From assembly GCA_002917075.1 (NCBI GenBank), contig NTMA01000031.1:186001-250000 (forward strand): 64,000 nucleotides of DNA, read 5' to 3'. The notes beneath the pieces are model-generated. The model was not told the DNA's origin. It worked only from the letters and a program-made list of their open reading frames with translations, and ran no database searches. Shown piece after piece: positions 46,346 through 57,534 of the stretch. Position 1 is the stretch's first letter. Every line of letters begins with the position of its first letter. The position numbers were made by a program, and so were the translations under genes. This DNA is from Hawksworthiomyces lignivorus. Its lineage: Eukaryota; Ascomycota; Sordariomycetes; Ophiostomatales; Ophiostomataceae.

Positions 46346-46695
46346 ATGTCTCCTATTGTTGCTCGTGCTGCTATGCGCACCCTCGGCCGCCGGCAGTTCT
46401 CCGTGATGCGGTCGCTGCGCGGCTTTGCTCGCTCCTTTGAGCCTCATGTCTTCCAGCGTCTTCCCACCACGACGGAGTCTCAGGCACCGGACTACGGCCG
46501 GTTAGTCAGGCGGACTGCCACCTCAGCTGCTGTGTATGCATCTATCCTTCCATTTCTCCTATTTCGTGCAACTTCTCTTGCCGAGGACCCTCTGCTGACT
46601 TGTTCTCCCTCCCAAACAGTTACGTGCCTACAATCATTGCACTCCTAGGCTGGCCCTACTTCGCCAAGGTTGGCCTTGATGGCCACATCATCTAA
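46346..46695 (+). CDS. Small mitochondrial membrane protein, unassigned (87 aa)
   Basis: Two exons, 46346-46533 and 46620-46695, give 87 residues; the donor is GTATGC, the acceptor is ACAG, and the split codon yields SAAVYVPTI. The first 45 residues are basic (MSPIVARAAMRTLGRRQFSV) with Arg-x-Phe-Ser-type cleavage signals, as in matrix-targeted precursors. The C terminus is a short hydrophobic segment, YVPTIIALLGWPYFAKVGLD, ending in GHII. Size, targeting and one C-terminal membrane helix resemble supernumerary subunits of respiratory complexes, but I cannot assign it to a named subunit. A TATA box and a clean CACA-ATG start context support active expression. The intron is 86 bp. Confidence 0.75.
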
Positions 46696-48242
46696 ATGAT
46701 CGTTCCGAATTTTACGGCGTCATCGATCTTTGCGAAGCAAGCTATATACTATCACATCATATAAACATTTTTCATTTCCGGCGTTTGATCCGTTTGGGGA
46801 TCTATTATTCTGTACATATGGGATTCACCAGGCGTTTCCTTTTATCACGACAGTTTGGATTCAGAACAAGCGGTTCTATTATGAGAAATTTATAAATCTC
46901 ATTATTTTGTTGGGGCCACAGAAAATCTAGATTCTAGACTCTATTCTCTTTTGTCTAATACACTAGTATCTCTTATCACCTGCTCAGTTCCTCAAAAATC
47001 CGGCTGTGATCACGTACTATATTTGCATACAAACACAGGTGTTAGTTAGTATTGGAAATTTTCTCAATTGTACGTTGCTCGCGATTCCGTGATTGTATCA
47101 CGGTTCCAAGCCATCGGGACTGTGCTAGTAAAAAATTCATGTAATACTGCAGATAAAAATATCAAGTAGCCCGTGTCAATCTAGGTATCTGTCGACTTTT
47201 CCCGCTGTTCTTTAAGCTGCGGTTGATAGAGAACCCCTGGCCGTGCACATCCTAAAAACAACGTCCCGCAGACTCGGGTCGACCAATCTGATAGATGTCT
47301 GGAAGAAGAAGTTTCAAATTGTATATTTAGCTTCAAGCAAAAGCCCCTGTGCGAAGAACCGCGCTTTTAGAGAATATAGAACAGCGATTGAACTCAAGTC
47401 TGTTCTAGCATACTTGTTGAAGAGACCAACGGTCTAATAAAAATCTATGAAAACACGTAAATTAATGGTAAATCAATAGGAAATGAATGAGATAACTACA
47501 AGAATTTTATCTTAGTTCCCTGGCTTTTGATTGAATTCATGGATAGAGAGAGCTGCGCATATGCTTATGATCGCTGGCCCTGGCTTCGAGGCATTGACAT
47601 GGCCCTGGAAGAACTGACGCCACATTCTGCCAGCCACAGACACCACCCGGCAATAGCTTCATGACATTAAGTGGTCCGTGCACGTTCGACCACTTGACTG
47701 GAGTTGTGGGGCTAAGCCTAATGAGGACTGGGCCAAGGCACGTCCCCTGTGTGGCCTTCTATCGCGTTCGTGTCTCCATCGTAATTTTTGAGGAGAGCTC
47801 CCCTTTTGCTGTCTTGACGACAACCTCCTTTCAACGGCGAACGGCTGCGGCATCTATGATCAGGCGGCACCACATAGAGATACTTTTCAGGCGAACGAAT
47901 GCAAGCCTTTGTTTTGTTTGAAATTTTGTGCTTGTTTTTCCGGCTCTGAGCTTTTTTTCTACGATTCACCGCCCAAAAGACGATGCCTTGTGGCCGTCGT
48001 GGCTGACGGGTTTCCTTTTCTCTTGACAGCTTCCCGCCTCGTCTCTTGACCTGCGACTTCCTCCTTGTCGACTTCGAAGGCGACAGCTCGGACGACTACC
48101 TATACGTCCCGACCACCTCCCTCATCTCTTCTCGCTCTCTCACCCAGACTCCGAATGCCCCGGTGGGAACGCCATTGTGCTTGATTTGATACCCGCAACC
48201 TCCCTTTTTTTTTGGTCCTCTCTACCCCCCCCTGCCGCAACC
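46696..48242. other. Spacer upstream of ARP1
   Basis: AT-rich up to about 47.5 kb, then near average. The last 200 bases are a CT-rich leader ending in runs of T and C just before the ARP1 ATG. No gene-like frame is seen. Confidence 0.5.
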
Positions 48243-49566
48243 ATGGCAGAAACCCTTCACAACATCCCTATGGTCATTGACAATGGCTCAGGGACCATCC
48301 GCGCGGGCTTCGCAGGCGAGGACCTGCCCAAGTGCTACTTCCCGTCCTTTGTCGGGCGGCCCAAGCACCCTCGGGTGCTGGCGGGCGCGCTGGAGGGCGA
48401 CTGGTTCGTCGGGCCCCGGGCGGCGACGGAGCTGCGCGGCCTGCTCAAGATCCACTACCCGCTGGAGCACGGCATCGTGACGGACTGGGACGACATGGAG
48501 AAGATCTGGGCGTACATCTACGACGAAGGGCTCAAGGTGCTGAGCGAGGAGCACCCCGTGCTGCTAACCGAGCCGCCGCTCAACCCGCGCAGCAACCGCG
48601 ACACCGCCGCCCAGATCCTCTTCGAGACCTTCAACGTGCCCGCCCTCTACACCTCCATCCAGGCCGTGCTCTCCCTCTACGCCAGCGGCCGCACCACCGG
48701 CATCGTCCTCGACGCCGGCGACGGCGTCAGCCACGCCGTCCCCGTCTACGAGGGCTTCGCCGTCACAAACTCTATCCAGCGCATCGACGTCGCCGGCCGC
48801 GACGTCACCGAGTACCTGCAGACCCTGCTGCGCAAGAGCGGCTACGTCTTCCACACCAGCGCCGAGAAGGAGGTCGTCCGCCACATCAAGGAGGCCACCA
48901 GCTACATCGCCGTCGACCCCAAGAAGGAGGAGAAGGATTTTATGACCGCCAAGACTGACCCCAAGAGGACCGCCGAGTTTGTCCTGCCAGACGGAAACAA
49001 ACTGAGGGTATGCCGGACTTTTCCCTTTCTTTTTTATTCTCTCTCGATTTTTTTTTTTTTTTTTTTTTGCTGATGTGCTGGCTTTTCTTAGATCGGCGCC
49101 GAGCGGTTCCGTGCACCAGAGATCCTGTTCGATCCCGAGCTTATCGGCCTCGAGTACGCCGGCGTGCACCAGATGGTGGTGGATGCCATCGTGCGGACCG
49201 ACTTGGACCTTCGCAAGTCGCTGTACGCCAACATCGTGCTGTCCGGCGGCACGACGTTGACCAAGGGCTTCGGTGACCGTCTGCTGCACGAGATTCGCAA
49301 GATCGCCGTCAAGGACATGCGCATCAAGATCTTCGCGCCACCCGAGCGCAAGTATACAACGTGGATTGGCGGCAGTATTCTAGCTGGCCTGAGCACATTC
49401 CGGAAGGTAAGGAAAGGAGCAAGACATGAGCCCTGACAATGAAGTTTTGCATAGTCCACCCTTTATTTTTTCCACGTAGATTGAGCTGACGTCTTCGTAC
49501 CAGATGTGGGTGAGCATCGACGACTGGCACGAGAATCCCGACATTATACATACAAAATTTACGTGA
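48243..49566 (+). CDS. ARP1: Actin-related protein Arp1 (centractin), dynactin filament subunit
   Basis: Three exons, 48243-49007, 49092-49406 and 49480-49566, give 388 residues, about the family length. Arp1 forms the short actin-like filament at the core of dynactin, the activator of cytoplasmic dynein; in Neurospora it is ro-4, and loss gives curled hyphae and clustered nuclei. The actin fold is clear: phosphate loop [15 protein letters not shown] at about 12-26, [19 protein letters not shown] instead of the longer DNase-binding loop of actin, [13 protein letters not shown], the second phosphate loop [17 protein letters not shown], and the adenosine-site [18 protein letters not shown]. The C terminus is [19 protein letters not shown]. 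It is more similar to Arp1 than to actin because of the [17 protein letters not shown] segment and the short loop. Intron 1 ends exon 1 after KLR and has a T18 run. Confidence 0.95.
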
Positions 49567-50368
49567 AAGGCCAAAAATAGAAACGCACACCGGTCAAATT
49601 CTACAGGAGACTGGCACCAATAACACAGCCCAGAACATCATCCACATTTATAGGATGAGATGAGACCGAGGATGGAGCATAAGCAGAGATAGGAGAGTAG
49701 GCAGAACGCCATAAGAACAGCTCTGCCCAGTTGCAGCAAGACTTTATCGAGATATATTTCCTTTGTATTGTGCATTCTGTGCTGCCCTAACCAGCGAATG
49801 ACTTGGGCCGCGTGGGCACATACATAGGCAGACAGCATAGGTGGTGGAAGAAGGGGTCAAAATCTCATCAAGACGGAGAGCGTGGGTAGAAGCACACGTG
49901 GGCAGTTTTCCACAAAGCGCAGATGAAGGCTGGGTGCAAATGAAGTAAGAGAAAGGACGCTGGGGAAAAAAACAAGAGAAGACAACAATGATACCCTTTT
50001 GGTTTGAAACAAAGAGGGAGGTAGCTCAGGATCGTTCTTCTTTTTCTTTTGTCTAATTTGATTCCCTTTTCATTTTCCTTTTTTATATTTTGATGCTACA
50101 TAGCAGTGTATAAAGACATACAAAAAGCATTCCCATCCGGCCCACAGCAGTAGGAAAAGCTACGATCTGAAGATGATCGGGAGTCGTCGTAATAACCTTA
50201 GTAAATAAACCAGATGAAAGAACTATAACACAGGCAGCTTCGCACTATTCATAAGTGTGCTACTGTAGGCAACAAAATCGTGCTGAAACACCCACAACGC
50301 TGTCAGAAACTCTTTTTCTCCGGATGCCAATAGTCGTCACATTCTATCAAGAGTGGTGGATCTTGAAA
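49567..50368. other. Convergent spacer between ARP1 and the YBR137W-like gene
   Basis: AT-rich 3' regions of both genes. No ORF or RNA gene is supported. Confidence 0.5.
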
Positions 50369-50975
50369 CTATTTGGAAGCTAGATACTCCTTCAAGATTT
50401 CATATACGACACCATGATCTTGATCCTGTTTAAGGCCGCTCACGACCACCACTGCTACCACTCCTTCAACCCCCTGAACACGAATTGGAAAGCCACCGCC
50501 GTGAATGGCGTATTCGCTCCCCTGATCTAGACTCAGGCCATACTTGGCTCGGAACTCTTCTTCGTTACCATCAAAACGACAGTGCATATACCATGTGCTG
50601 CAGCCCCATCTAAAGACGGTATTTTTCTTACGCCTGACCCAGAACTCATTGTCCGGCATAGTTCCAGAGCCCGTGACGCAGTGAAAAACGACTTGGTTGC
50701 TGTTTGCTAGCGAAATAGAGATGACGGTTGGCGTTTGGGGCGCAAAGGGAAGCAGCCTTGCGCGGAGTCGAGTCCCTATCTCCCACGCATCCGCGGCTGT
50801 AAAACGGTCAAATATCAGGGTGTCGTCGGCCGCCTTAACAGCAACGTACTGGAGAAATTTATGAGCTATTCCATATCGCAACCTTGAATCACTGTGCCTC
50901 TTTAGTATCACTTACATCCGAAGATGGTTTCTCGATGGGGCGGGGCAGCTGCCCCTGTTCATAGTCTTGGCTCAT
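50369..50975 (-). CDS. YBR137W/UPF0303-family (HbpS-like) protein
   Basis: Two exons, 50975-50916 and 50848-50369, give 179 residues, the same length as yeast Ybr137w as I remember it. The intron (67 bp) has a GTAAGT donor and a CCAG acceptor, phase 0. The body follows the UPF0303/HbpS-GlcG fold: FTAADAWEIGTRLRARL, the hydrophobic strand PTVISISL, the FHCVTGSGTMPDNEFWVRRK segment and YAIHGGGFPIRVQGVEGVVAVVVVSGL, whose GGGFPI turn is the family hallmark. Related bacterial proteins bind or degrade haem, and the yeast protein has been linked to the GET tail-anchored insertion machinery; the function here is not known. The N-terminal 20 residues are acidic and Pro-rich. A TATAAA-like sequence lies about 133 bp upstream. 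Confidence 0.85.
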
Positions 50976-52205
50976 CGTTTAATGCTAAGATAAACATTCA
51001 GCGGACCCAGTTCCAATATTGTAGAAACCACAAGAAACTATACATTTGGCACCAACACCAAAGAATATAATCTGCGCTGGTTACAGGAAGAGCCGGGCTT
51101 TACTCAGTTTATATCCTGGCCGATGGGTACAGAGTTTCAACGGGAGTTTGAGCGGTGCTACAGTACATACTGTACATAACTGTCGATTAGAAAGATTAGA
51201 TAATAGCTATACCTCCACCGCGTGAGTCAAACTCATTTAAGCCTAGTACAGAGTAGTTCCAGTGTGAAATGAATAGTAATAAGATATTTGCACAGTATGT
51301 TCTCAACACTCTGCTAGTCCAGAATATCACCGATATGGCATCGTTGAAGGATTAACGCCGAAGGTGAAGTGCTAACAATTAATGAGCTATATGCCTACCG
51401 CTTTACGCAGTCCTTTGAGTTGGGTGTCTTATTATTCGCCTTTATTGCACCGTATTCAATCAGTTTGCACATGCCTGAACTTATTCCCACAAACAAGTTA
51501 CACATAGCATGGCAATCTTCATATAAAATACTTAGAAAAGCATCTTTTTGTCGGTTGTCTTTATCACATAGTAGGAGCTGAGCAATGAATCTGGGTTGTA
51601 TGCTTTAAAAAAAAAAAAATTCAATTGATTTGATAAAATTCATATATGAATATAAAAATAAAACGCCGGTCCGCTCGTTGATGCTTTGACATATTTCCCT
51701 TTCCTTTTTTCTTTTCCTTCCCCGGAGTCATGCCAGCCAGGTTTCAAAACAATTGTGGTATAGAGAAAAACAGGTGAAAAGAAAAACAAAAGCTGATTGC
51801 AGTCGAGGTCGCCGGTATTTGAAAGGCAAGACGTGCTAGCAATTCCCCAAGAATAAATGAAGCAGACAAATGAAACTTTTCCTATCCTCCTTTTCCCTCC
51901 TATCCCGGGGGAATTTTTTTTTTCGCTGGTATAAATATTAAGAATTGCAAATAAAAATTATGGCGTCATTCATCGTTAAGAAGCATATGGCGTTATAAAA
52001 GGTTTAAAATAAACGCATTATCTTCTCGCTGAAAGAACGCTCATTGTGTCGTAAAAAAAAAGAGTCATAATACAGAGCCGTGAAGCCGAAGTGCCAAGAG
52101 AGATTCGTACAGGTTCGCGTGAGAGAGAGCCAGTGAGCATTGCACATGAGAGTAAGGTCAGGCCAGCTGCCTTTTGTTTGCTGCCCTTTTCCTCTAATTT
52201 TCCCT
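50976..52205. other. Spacer upstream of the YBR137W-like gene and downstream of the PAR32-like gene
   Basis: Strongly AT-rich between 51.15 and 52.05 kb, with A13 and T10 runs. No gene-like frame is seen. Confidence 0.5.
51108..51116 (-). promoter_or_regulatory. TATA-like box of the YBR137W-like gene
   Basis: On the minus strand GGATATAAA lies about 133 bases upstream of the ATG at 50975. Confidence 0.4.
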
Positions 52206-52670
52206 TTAACGGTGCAGGCGTGACCAGAAGCCGCTGCGCACCTCGTCGTTGCTGCTCATGCTCGTGCGGGACGCGGTGCTGGCGTCGCTGCCCTTGCGGG
52301 TGGAGGCGGCGGGCTCGCTGGTCTTCTTGTTGAAGCCGAATGAGAAGACGTTGCCGGCACCGCCGCGGCCGACGTGGCCCGAGGTGTTGGCCTTGGCGAC
52401 GGCAGCTGCGTAGGCGTACTCGTCGTCCAGAGAGAGGCCCCGGCGCTCCGAGACGGGGTGGGCGTTGCCGGCGCCGCCACGACCTGCGTAGAAGCGGGTG
52501 CTGTTGTGGACGGACGAGGCAGAGCTGACCTTGGCCAGCGGCGTGGGGACGCCAGCTGCCGGGGTGACCGAAGTCGGGGCGCGGAAGGTGTTGCCCAGAC
52601 CGCCGCGGCCGGAGTGGGTGTAGGCGTTGGCCTGGACGGTGGGGTGCGGCTCGTTGACTGTGACCGGCAT
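52206..52670 (-). CDS. PAR32/DUF3602-family protein with three GRGGxGN repeats
   Basis: A single exon encodes 154 residues from the ATG at 52670. The hallmark is three copies of GRGG-x-GN at residues 21-27, 63-69 and 101-107, each followed by a Ser/Thr/Pro-rich spacer, ending in a basic FWSRLHR. This is the PAR32/DUF3602 family. In yeast, Par32 is phosphorylated upon TORC1 inhibition and, when dephosphorylated, blocks the ammonium permeases Mep1 and Mep3. The protein is predicted to be disordered, with many possible phosphosites. A long upstream leader on the minus strand stays open in frame but has no ATG that fits the family start MPVTVNEPHP. Coding DNA is strongly GC-rich compared with the flanks. 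Confidence 0.88.
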   Translation of the reverse strand: MPVTVNEPHPTVQANAYTHSGRGGLGNTFRAPTSVTPAAGVPTPLAKVSSASSVHNSTRFYAGRGGAGNAHPVSERRGLSLDDEYAYAAAVAKANTSGHVGRGGAGNVFSFGFNKKTSEPAASTRKGSDASTASRTSMSSNDEVRSGFWSRLHR

Positions 52671-53550
52671 TTCTATGATTTTGTGATGTGTGGTTTTGTG
52701 GTTGTGTTGTGTATAAGTGCCTGTGTCTTTGAAAGCAGATGTGATGTGTTGCTGATATCTAGATGTTGTATGAATACACTCGTAGTCTATCTCTGAGTCT
52801 TGAATTGAAACTGATCGATGAGAGAATGGAAAATGTAAGAACAGAAAGGCAAGGAGAAGGCGAGTTATTATAGAGAGGGACAAGAAGAGGAGAACTTTCT
52901 CCTCAATATGCCCATATACAATGGCATAAAAATAAAGTAAAAACTCCGAGTCAGAGTTGACGGGGTGTGTGGATATTAGCTGAGAACAAGCCAAAATGGT
53001 GTGTGTTTTGCATAGTCTTTGGAGGTCTTGGGCGTGTGTTTTACTTTTTCCTCCCCTTACACCGTAGAGGACCCAATTTGCCTGGGTGCTGCGTTGCACA
53101 CAGACGAGGCGAGAATGACAACATCGTGGATAGTGTCATACACAATAATCCATTTTTTCTCACTAATACGGGGCTGCGCAAAGCGGCGGCATTGGCAAAA
53201 AGAGGTTGCATGGTGCTTGTTAGTCAGGCAAAAGAAAAGGACAGAAAAATTTTCCTGACTGCTGGCCATGGCTGAGGTCACAAGTACAACGAGGGGCGTG
53301 TACTGGAGATGGTGGAGAGAGGGGTCCACAGGCGAATCGCGGTGGCTTGTCAGGCCGCGTGATGGCAATTAAGCGCTGTTGCTGTCTTTGTTCCCCCCTG
53401 TCTCTGCGCCCGTCTCGCCCGTCTACAGGCGGCTCAATGGCGACGGTGAGCTGCTGGCAGGTATGTCGCCAGGTCATGCTGATGGCGTCACGTTGCAAAA
53501 AAAGTACCCGGTACAGGCTCAGGCAGGCTCAGGCAATACCATTACCATAC

Positions 53551-53582
53551 TGTTACGAAATGCCACAAAGTGTTACGAAATG
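53551..53582. repeat. Direct repeat TGTTACGAAATG, two copies 20 bp apart
   Basis: Exact 12-base copies at 53551-53562 and 53571-53582, just after a short AGGCTC repeat. Confidence 0.7.
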
Positions 53583-55240
53583 GCGGCCCGCCTAGCGCAT
53601 CACGAGGCACGTCTCCATTGTCGTTTTTGGGTTTCTCGTACCTAATTTTTAGTCATGGAATTCTGGTACAAGCGCTTTGTACCCCGTAAGGAGAGGTATG
53701 TGGTGCTGCTTTCATTCCTCTTTGGCTCCCTTGTTCACCTCCCTTTCTCTGACGAGCTTCCCCTTGCCGTTGCTGCGGCAAAATCACACTGGCACCATTG
53801 GCAAGACGAGAACAGATCACCGATCGTTCTTCTTTTCCCCTGATGGTCCGAATGGTGTCACCTGAATGGCCGCGTTTGCCTTGGGCCAGGCCTCGCTGCC
53901 TTCTCGCTCTTCGCCCTGTCAATCTTTTTCCGTCTGCACGGAATCACGCAGTTTCATTCCATTTACTCCGTAATATGCTTATTATTGTTCTCGGAAGACA
54001 GGAAACTCAATCGATGGCGTCGATGACGACGAGCGTCGATGGTGATAATGGTGACAGCGACATGAGCTATGGTTGAATCTGTGATACGTGGGTGACTCTA
54101 TTCCATTTACTGGCCCATTGAGCATTCTCAGATAATCGCTCGCAAAGTTACATCCAGTCTTCTGCGTGAGCCTCTCTTTCTCGAAGATGAAAACATAGCC
54201 ACACTTGGACGTGTACAAAAAAACTGTCGTGAAAGTTTCTACAGCCATGGCTACAATACTCCACACTGACAAAATCCATTTAAGCGCTTCAAACGCTTAG
54301 CACATTCCCCTCTTTCTATCAAAATCAATTTAGATCGTCCACATGCCCTCTGCCCTGACTCTGGTCCACTTTTTCAATGGCAAATGACCGATTTTACACA
54401 AAGAAAATTGCAGATGAGAGATGAGAAAGGAGAAGACGCGTGAAGCCACGCCTCATGTCCGAACGTCCGACATCGTGAGAATTGGAGGAAGAAGCTACTG
54501 CCAAAAGGGTACGGGCCAGTCCATTTCCACGCCGAAGCTGTGCCTGAAAGTGTATGTGAGCATGTGCATCAGACTCATTTTGTGTGGTGTGCTGCATGAA
54601 GCTCTTGAATTGGCTGCTTGTATTGTACTTGCCAAAAGCAGCAATTGAGTCCTGACAGCGACAAGGGTTCTCTTGTACGAGTACGTGTATGCTTCCACCT
54701 TTTGCAGCCGAATGGCTACTGTGATCAGCTCTTAGCCTGGTATTTAGCATCGATTTCCCCAGAAAATGGAAACAAACGACGCTAGAGCCGCACACAGCCT
54801 GGCTTTATCCGATGTTAGCACATGTTGCAAAAAAGCCTGCTGGAGACAAGTCATATGCTTGAAAATGATTTTCTGCCGCTGGTCGCCAAGATCCAAAATG
54901 AGATTGAACAACGCACGTAAGGCGCGAATGTTATGAATTCAGGGCACTATTGATGATGTTGGACGGGGAAATGACAATTATGATTTGTTCTTCGATTTGT
55001 TTCCATTCTTTCTAGAATGTCAATTGGTGACTCGATTCGCTACAGAGTTTTGGCGGGTGACCTACAAACTCATCTTGCCTCCACTTTGTTAGGCGTAGAA
55101 TTTTTTTTTTTCCAGCAGTCTTGCGGGTTCCCAGTGGACCTCCATGCCTGTTAGAATTTCCATACATACTGTACTCGTACACGTACGTGTAATTTTTTTT
55201 TCTTCAGCTAGGGCCTTCTGTCTCAATTCTGTACCATTCC

Positions 55241-55244
<4 letters not shown>

Positions 55245-55277
<33 letters not shown>
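55245..55277. repeat. T33 homopolymer
   Basis: Thirty-three consecutive T residues, the longest homopolymer in the window. No adjacent retroelement sequence or target-site duplication was recognised. Confidence 0.95.
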
Positions 55278-55279
<2 letters not shown>

Positions 55280-55955
55280 CCCTCTAAGAATAGTTAGCTA
55301 TAGCTGCTATAGCGGCTGAGCGGCTCACGGCGGCTCTTTATTCCAATACGCAAAATAGGCACGTGGAAGGGAAATTTTGTCATCACCAAATGACCTCGAC
55401 TACGCTTACCTCATAGAGTCGCGCTCAGCTCCGTTCAGCAAGCCATAAGAGCCGTTGTAACTCATGACTCTATTCTTGCCGGAACTTTCTTATATCATCT
55501 TCGGCGCTTAGGCGGAAGCCGCCGGCCGTTGCGTTTCTCAACAGCCTTTGTCAGGTAACCCGCGGTGAAGCCGAGATCCGTCCGCAAAACTGTGTGAAGC
55601 TCCCTTCATCAGTCGAGGGCGTGACTAAGATGCACACCGAACGAAGCCCGGAGGCGAAACAATAACCGGTGGATTCGCGATGAAATCAGAAAACTTATGA
55701 AATTTTTTTTTTTTTTTGCTAGCTTAAGCTCTGTCGAGTGCCTCCTATGTGAACCATTCCTCATCAAGACCTGCCTGCTCCCTTCTTTTTCTTTACAATT
55801 ACACTGTATAATCGGATATAAGGAATATGTGGTACGAAATATTCCCAATGACATGGATGCTAAAAGAAGTTTGCCTGTAACTTAGCAAATGACATGAAGA
55901 GGCGCGGCCGGCATTTCTTCCTCTCTCTGTACTGTATTTGTAGTGGCCATTGGTA

Positions 55956-56708
55956 TTATTCTAGATACAAGAAGGGCTCCGCGCTCAGCGCCTCACACCA
56001 CATGTCTTTTGCCGGACCGTCTAGGCCAGCAATTTGCACGGCCTCGGCCACTACCACATCGAACCGGGCTCGCGCCGAACGTAGGGCAAAATGCTGTGTG
56101 TCTCCGACTTGGAGAAAGGGTGGTGCTGCCCGGACGTAGCGTCGGTCGCCGTCGTCGCTGCGGGTGGCGCTATACCGGCTCGCCCGAGTCTCTGCGGCGA
56201 GCTGCGCGGTCGCCATGAGCATCGCGTAGGGTGCCTCGCGGTGCTCTCGCTGGTGGGCCGATTCTATGTTGGCGAAGGCCTGCAGGAGCGAGTAGAACCC
56301 CCCGTGGAGGAGGCGGAGAGCCGTCGCCTGGGACGCAAACTGCTCTGCAAACACCTCTATGTTTTCGTTCGCTGCCATAATGCCTCCGAAATCTCCGGCC
56401 ATGAGGCCAGAACACTGGCTGCAGGTCACCTTCTTTGATACGCAGGCGGTACATCGTGTGTTGAGGCCATCAATGGTACAGTCAATGGCGAAAGGATGGG
56501 ATACACCGTTCTTGAGGATCGACCGGATGCAGTTCATGCAGGGCAGTGTTTCGGGGAGAGTGCGGAGTGTATCAACAGACGGGTCGCCGCTACAGATTCT
56601 ATTGTCGATAGAAGAGGCTTGTCCCTCAGTAGGCCTGGTCGTAAAGACGTTAATCACCAAAGGCTTGGTGGCTGTAGTGATAATTGTATTGTCGTTGTCC
56701 TCTGCCAT
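55956..56708 (-). CDS. Orphan Cys-rich protein with zinc-cluster-like N-terminal half (250 aa)
   Basis: A single exon encodes 250 residues. I do not recognise a family by name. Residues 57-99 hold seven Cys in the pattern C-x2-C-x16-C-x8-C-x2-C-x6-C-x2-C, including LPCMNCIRS and TRCTACVSKKVTCSQC, which could bind one or two zinc ions. It is not the C6 zinc cluster of fungal regulators, whose spacing is different. The C-terminal 140 residues are Ala-rich, probably helical (FAEQFASQATALRLL and further), without a signal peptide or membrane segment. Similar short proteins with a CxxC pair, a gap and a CxxCxxxKxxCxxC-like motif occur among lineage-specific hypothetical proteins of Hypocreales in my recollection. 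A role in DNA binding is only inference. Confidence 0.6.
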   Translation of the reverse strand: MAEDNDNTIITTATKPLVINVFTTRPTEGQASSIDNRICSGDPSVDTLRTLPETLPCMNCIRSILKNGVSHPFAIDCTIDGLNTRCTACVSKKVTCSQCSGLMAGDFGGIMAANENIEVFAEQFASQATALRLLHGGFYSLLQAFANIESAHQREHREAPYAMLMATAQLAAETRASRYSATRSDDGDRRYVRAAPPFLQVGDTQHFALRSARARFDVVVAEAVQIAGLDGPAKDMWCEALSAEPFLYLE

Positions 56709-57534
56709 TTTCTCTAGCCACCGTTGACCTGTTTACTTTATTTGCGTAGAAATTAAAGCAAATAGTGGCAGGAAGATGCACGTTAATACAACACATTATT
56801 AGGCCCCTTCGTGTATTTCATCGCAGAACGACTAATTGCTGAAAGGATATATAAACTGAATTCACTTAATAGGGCAGAATTTTTGGGGGGAGATGAAACG
56901 GTGAATGTCTTATTACAAAAGTGAGCTATATATCATAATTATCATCAAAAGTTTTGAACGGTGTTTCCTCCTCTTCAGATCTTTTTCACTTTTTGATTAT
57001 CTTTTCCCCTTGGGGGGATGGAATGACCACGGTTGCCCGCCGGGCCTGTCATCCGCCTTCTTTTCTCGCTCTTTAACTTCTCCCTGAAAGCCAGATAAAA
57101 AAAAAGAACGCTCTTAAGACTCTCATACAAATCATAAAGTCGTTAGCCGTGTCAGGTGCTTGTGCAAGATATAAGCGCTCAAGCTTCAAGGTATGGCCGT
57201 ATTAACTTCAATTTTGTTTGCGAACCTTCTTCCCTCTCGCTTGCTCGGTTCATATTCTCCTATTTTCCGCCTCATGACTTAAAAGACTAATTATTCCCAA
57301 GTCATAACGGCTACCATAAATTATTCGTCACCTTCCCAATAAGTATCAGTTGGAAAAAAGTGTGGAATGGCGGTTTCAAGGGATTTTCACTGCCTTCGCT
57401 TCCGTTATTGGTGATGAATGCTGTAGGGGGTTTTAAAATGTTTCTGAGTCTTGCGATGCGACTGTTCCAAATGTATCTACATTAGAGTTAGCAAGCTCCG
57501 ACTGATTACCAAGTTGAATTTCAGCGCAAGGGGT
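56709..57534. other. Spacer upstream of the Cys-rich gene and downstream of the large disordered gene
   Basis: AT-rich, with TATATAAA near 56848. No gene-like frame is seen. Confidence 0.5.

Larger units (their letters stand above)
52671..55955. other. 3.3 kb spacer without a recognised gene
   Basis: This holds the PAR32-like gene's promoter and leader, a TACTCCGTA motif at 53964, a duplicated 12-mer at 53551-53582 and a T33 run at 55245. The longest frames (up to 133 codons) look random. No tRNA or 5S rRNA signature was seen. Confidence 0.5.

Noticed and set aside
48564..49289. 241-codon minus-strand ORF across ARP1
   Set aside because: It lies antisense to a clear actin fold and crosses an ARP1 intron, with Gly/Val/Ala-rich composition.
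34928..55277. Poly-A and poly-T runs as tails of retroelements
   Set aside because: Long runs occur throughout the spacers and introns, and none has an adjoining element body or visible target-site duplication.
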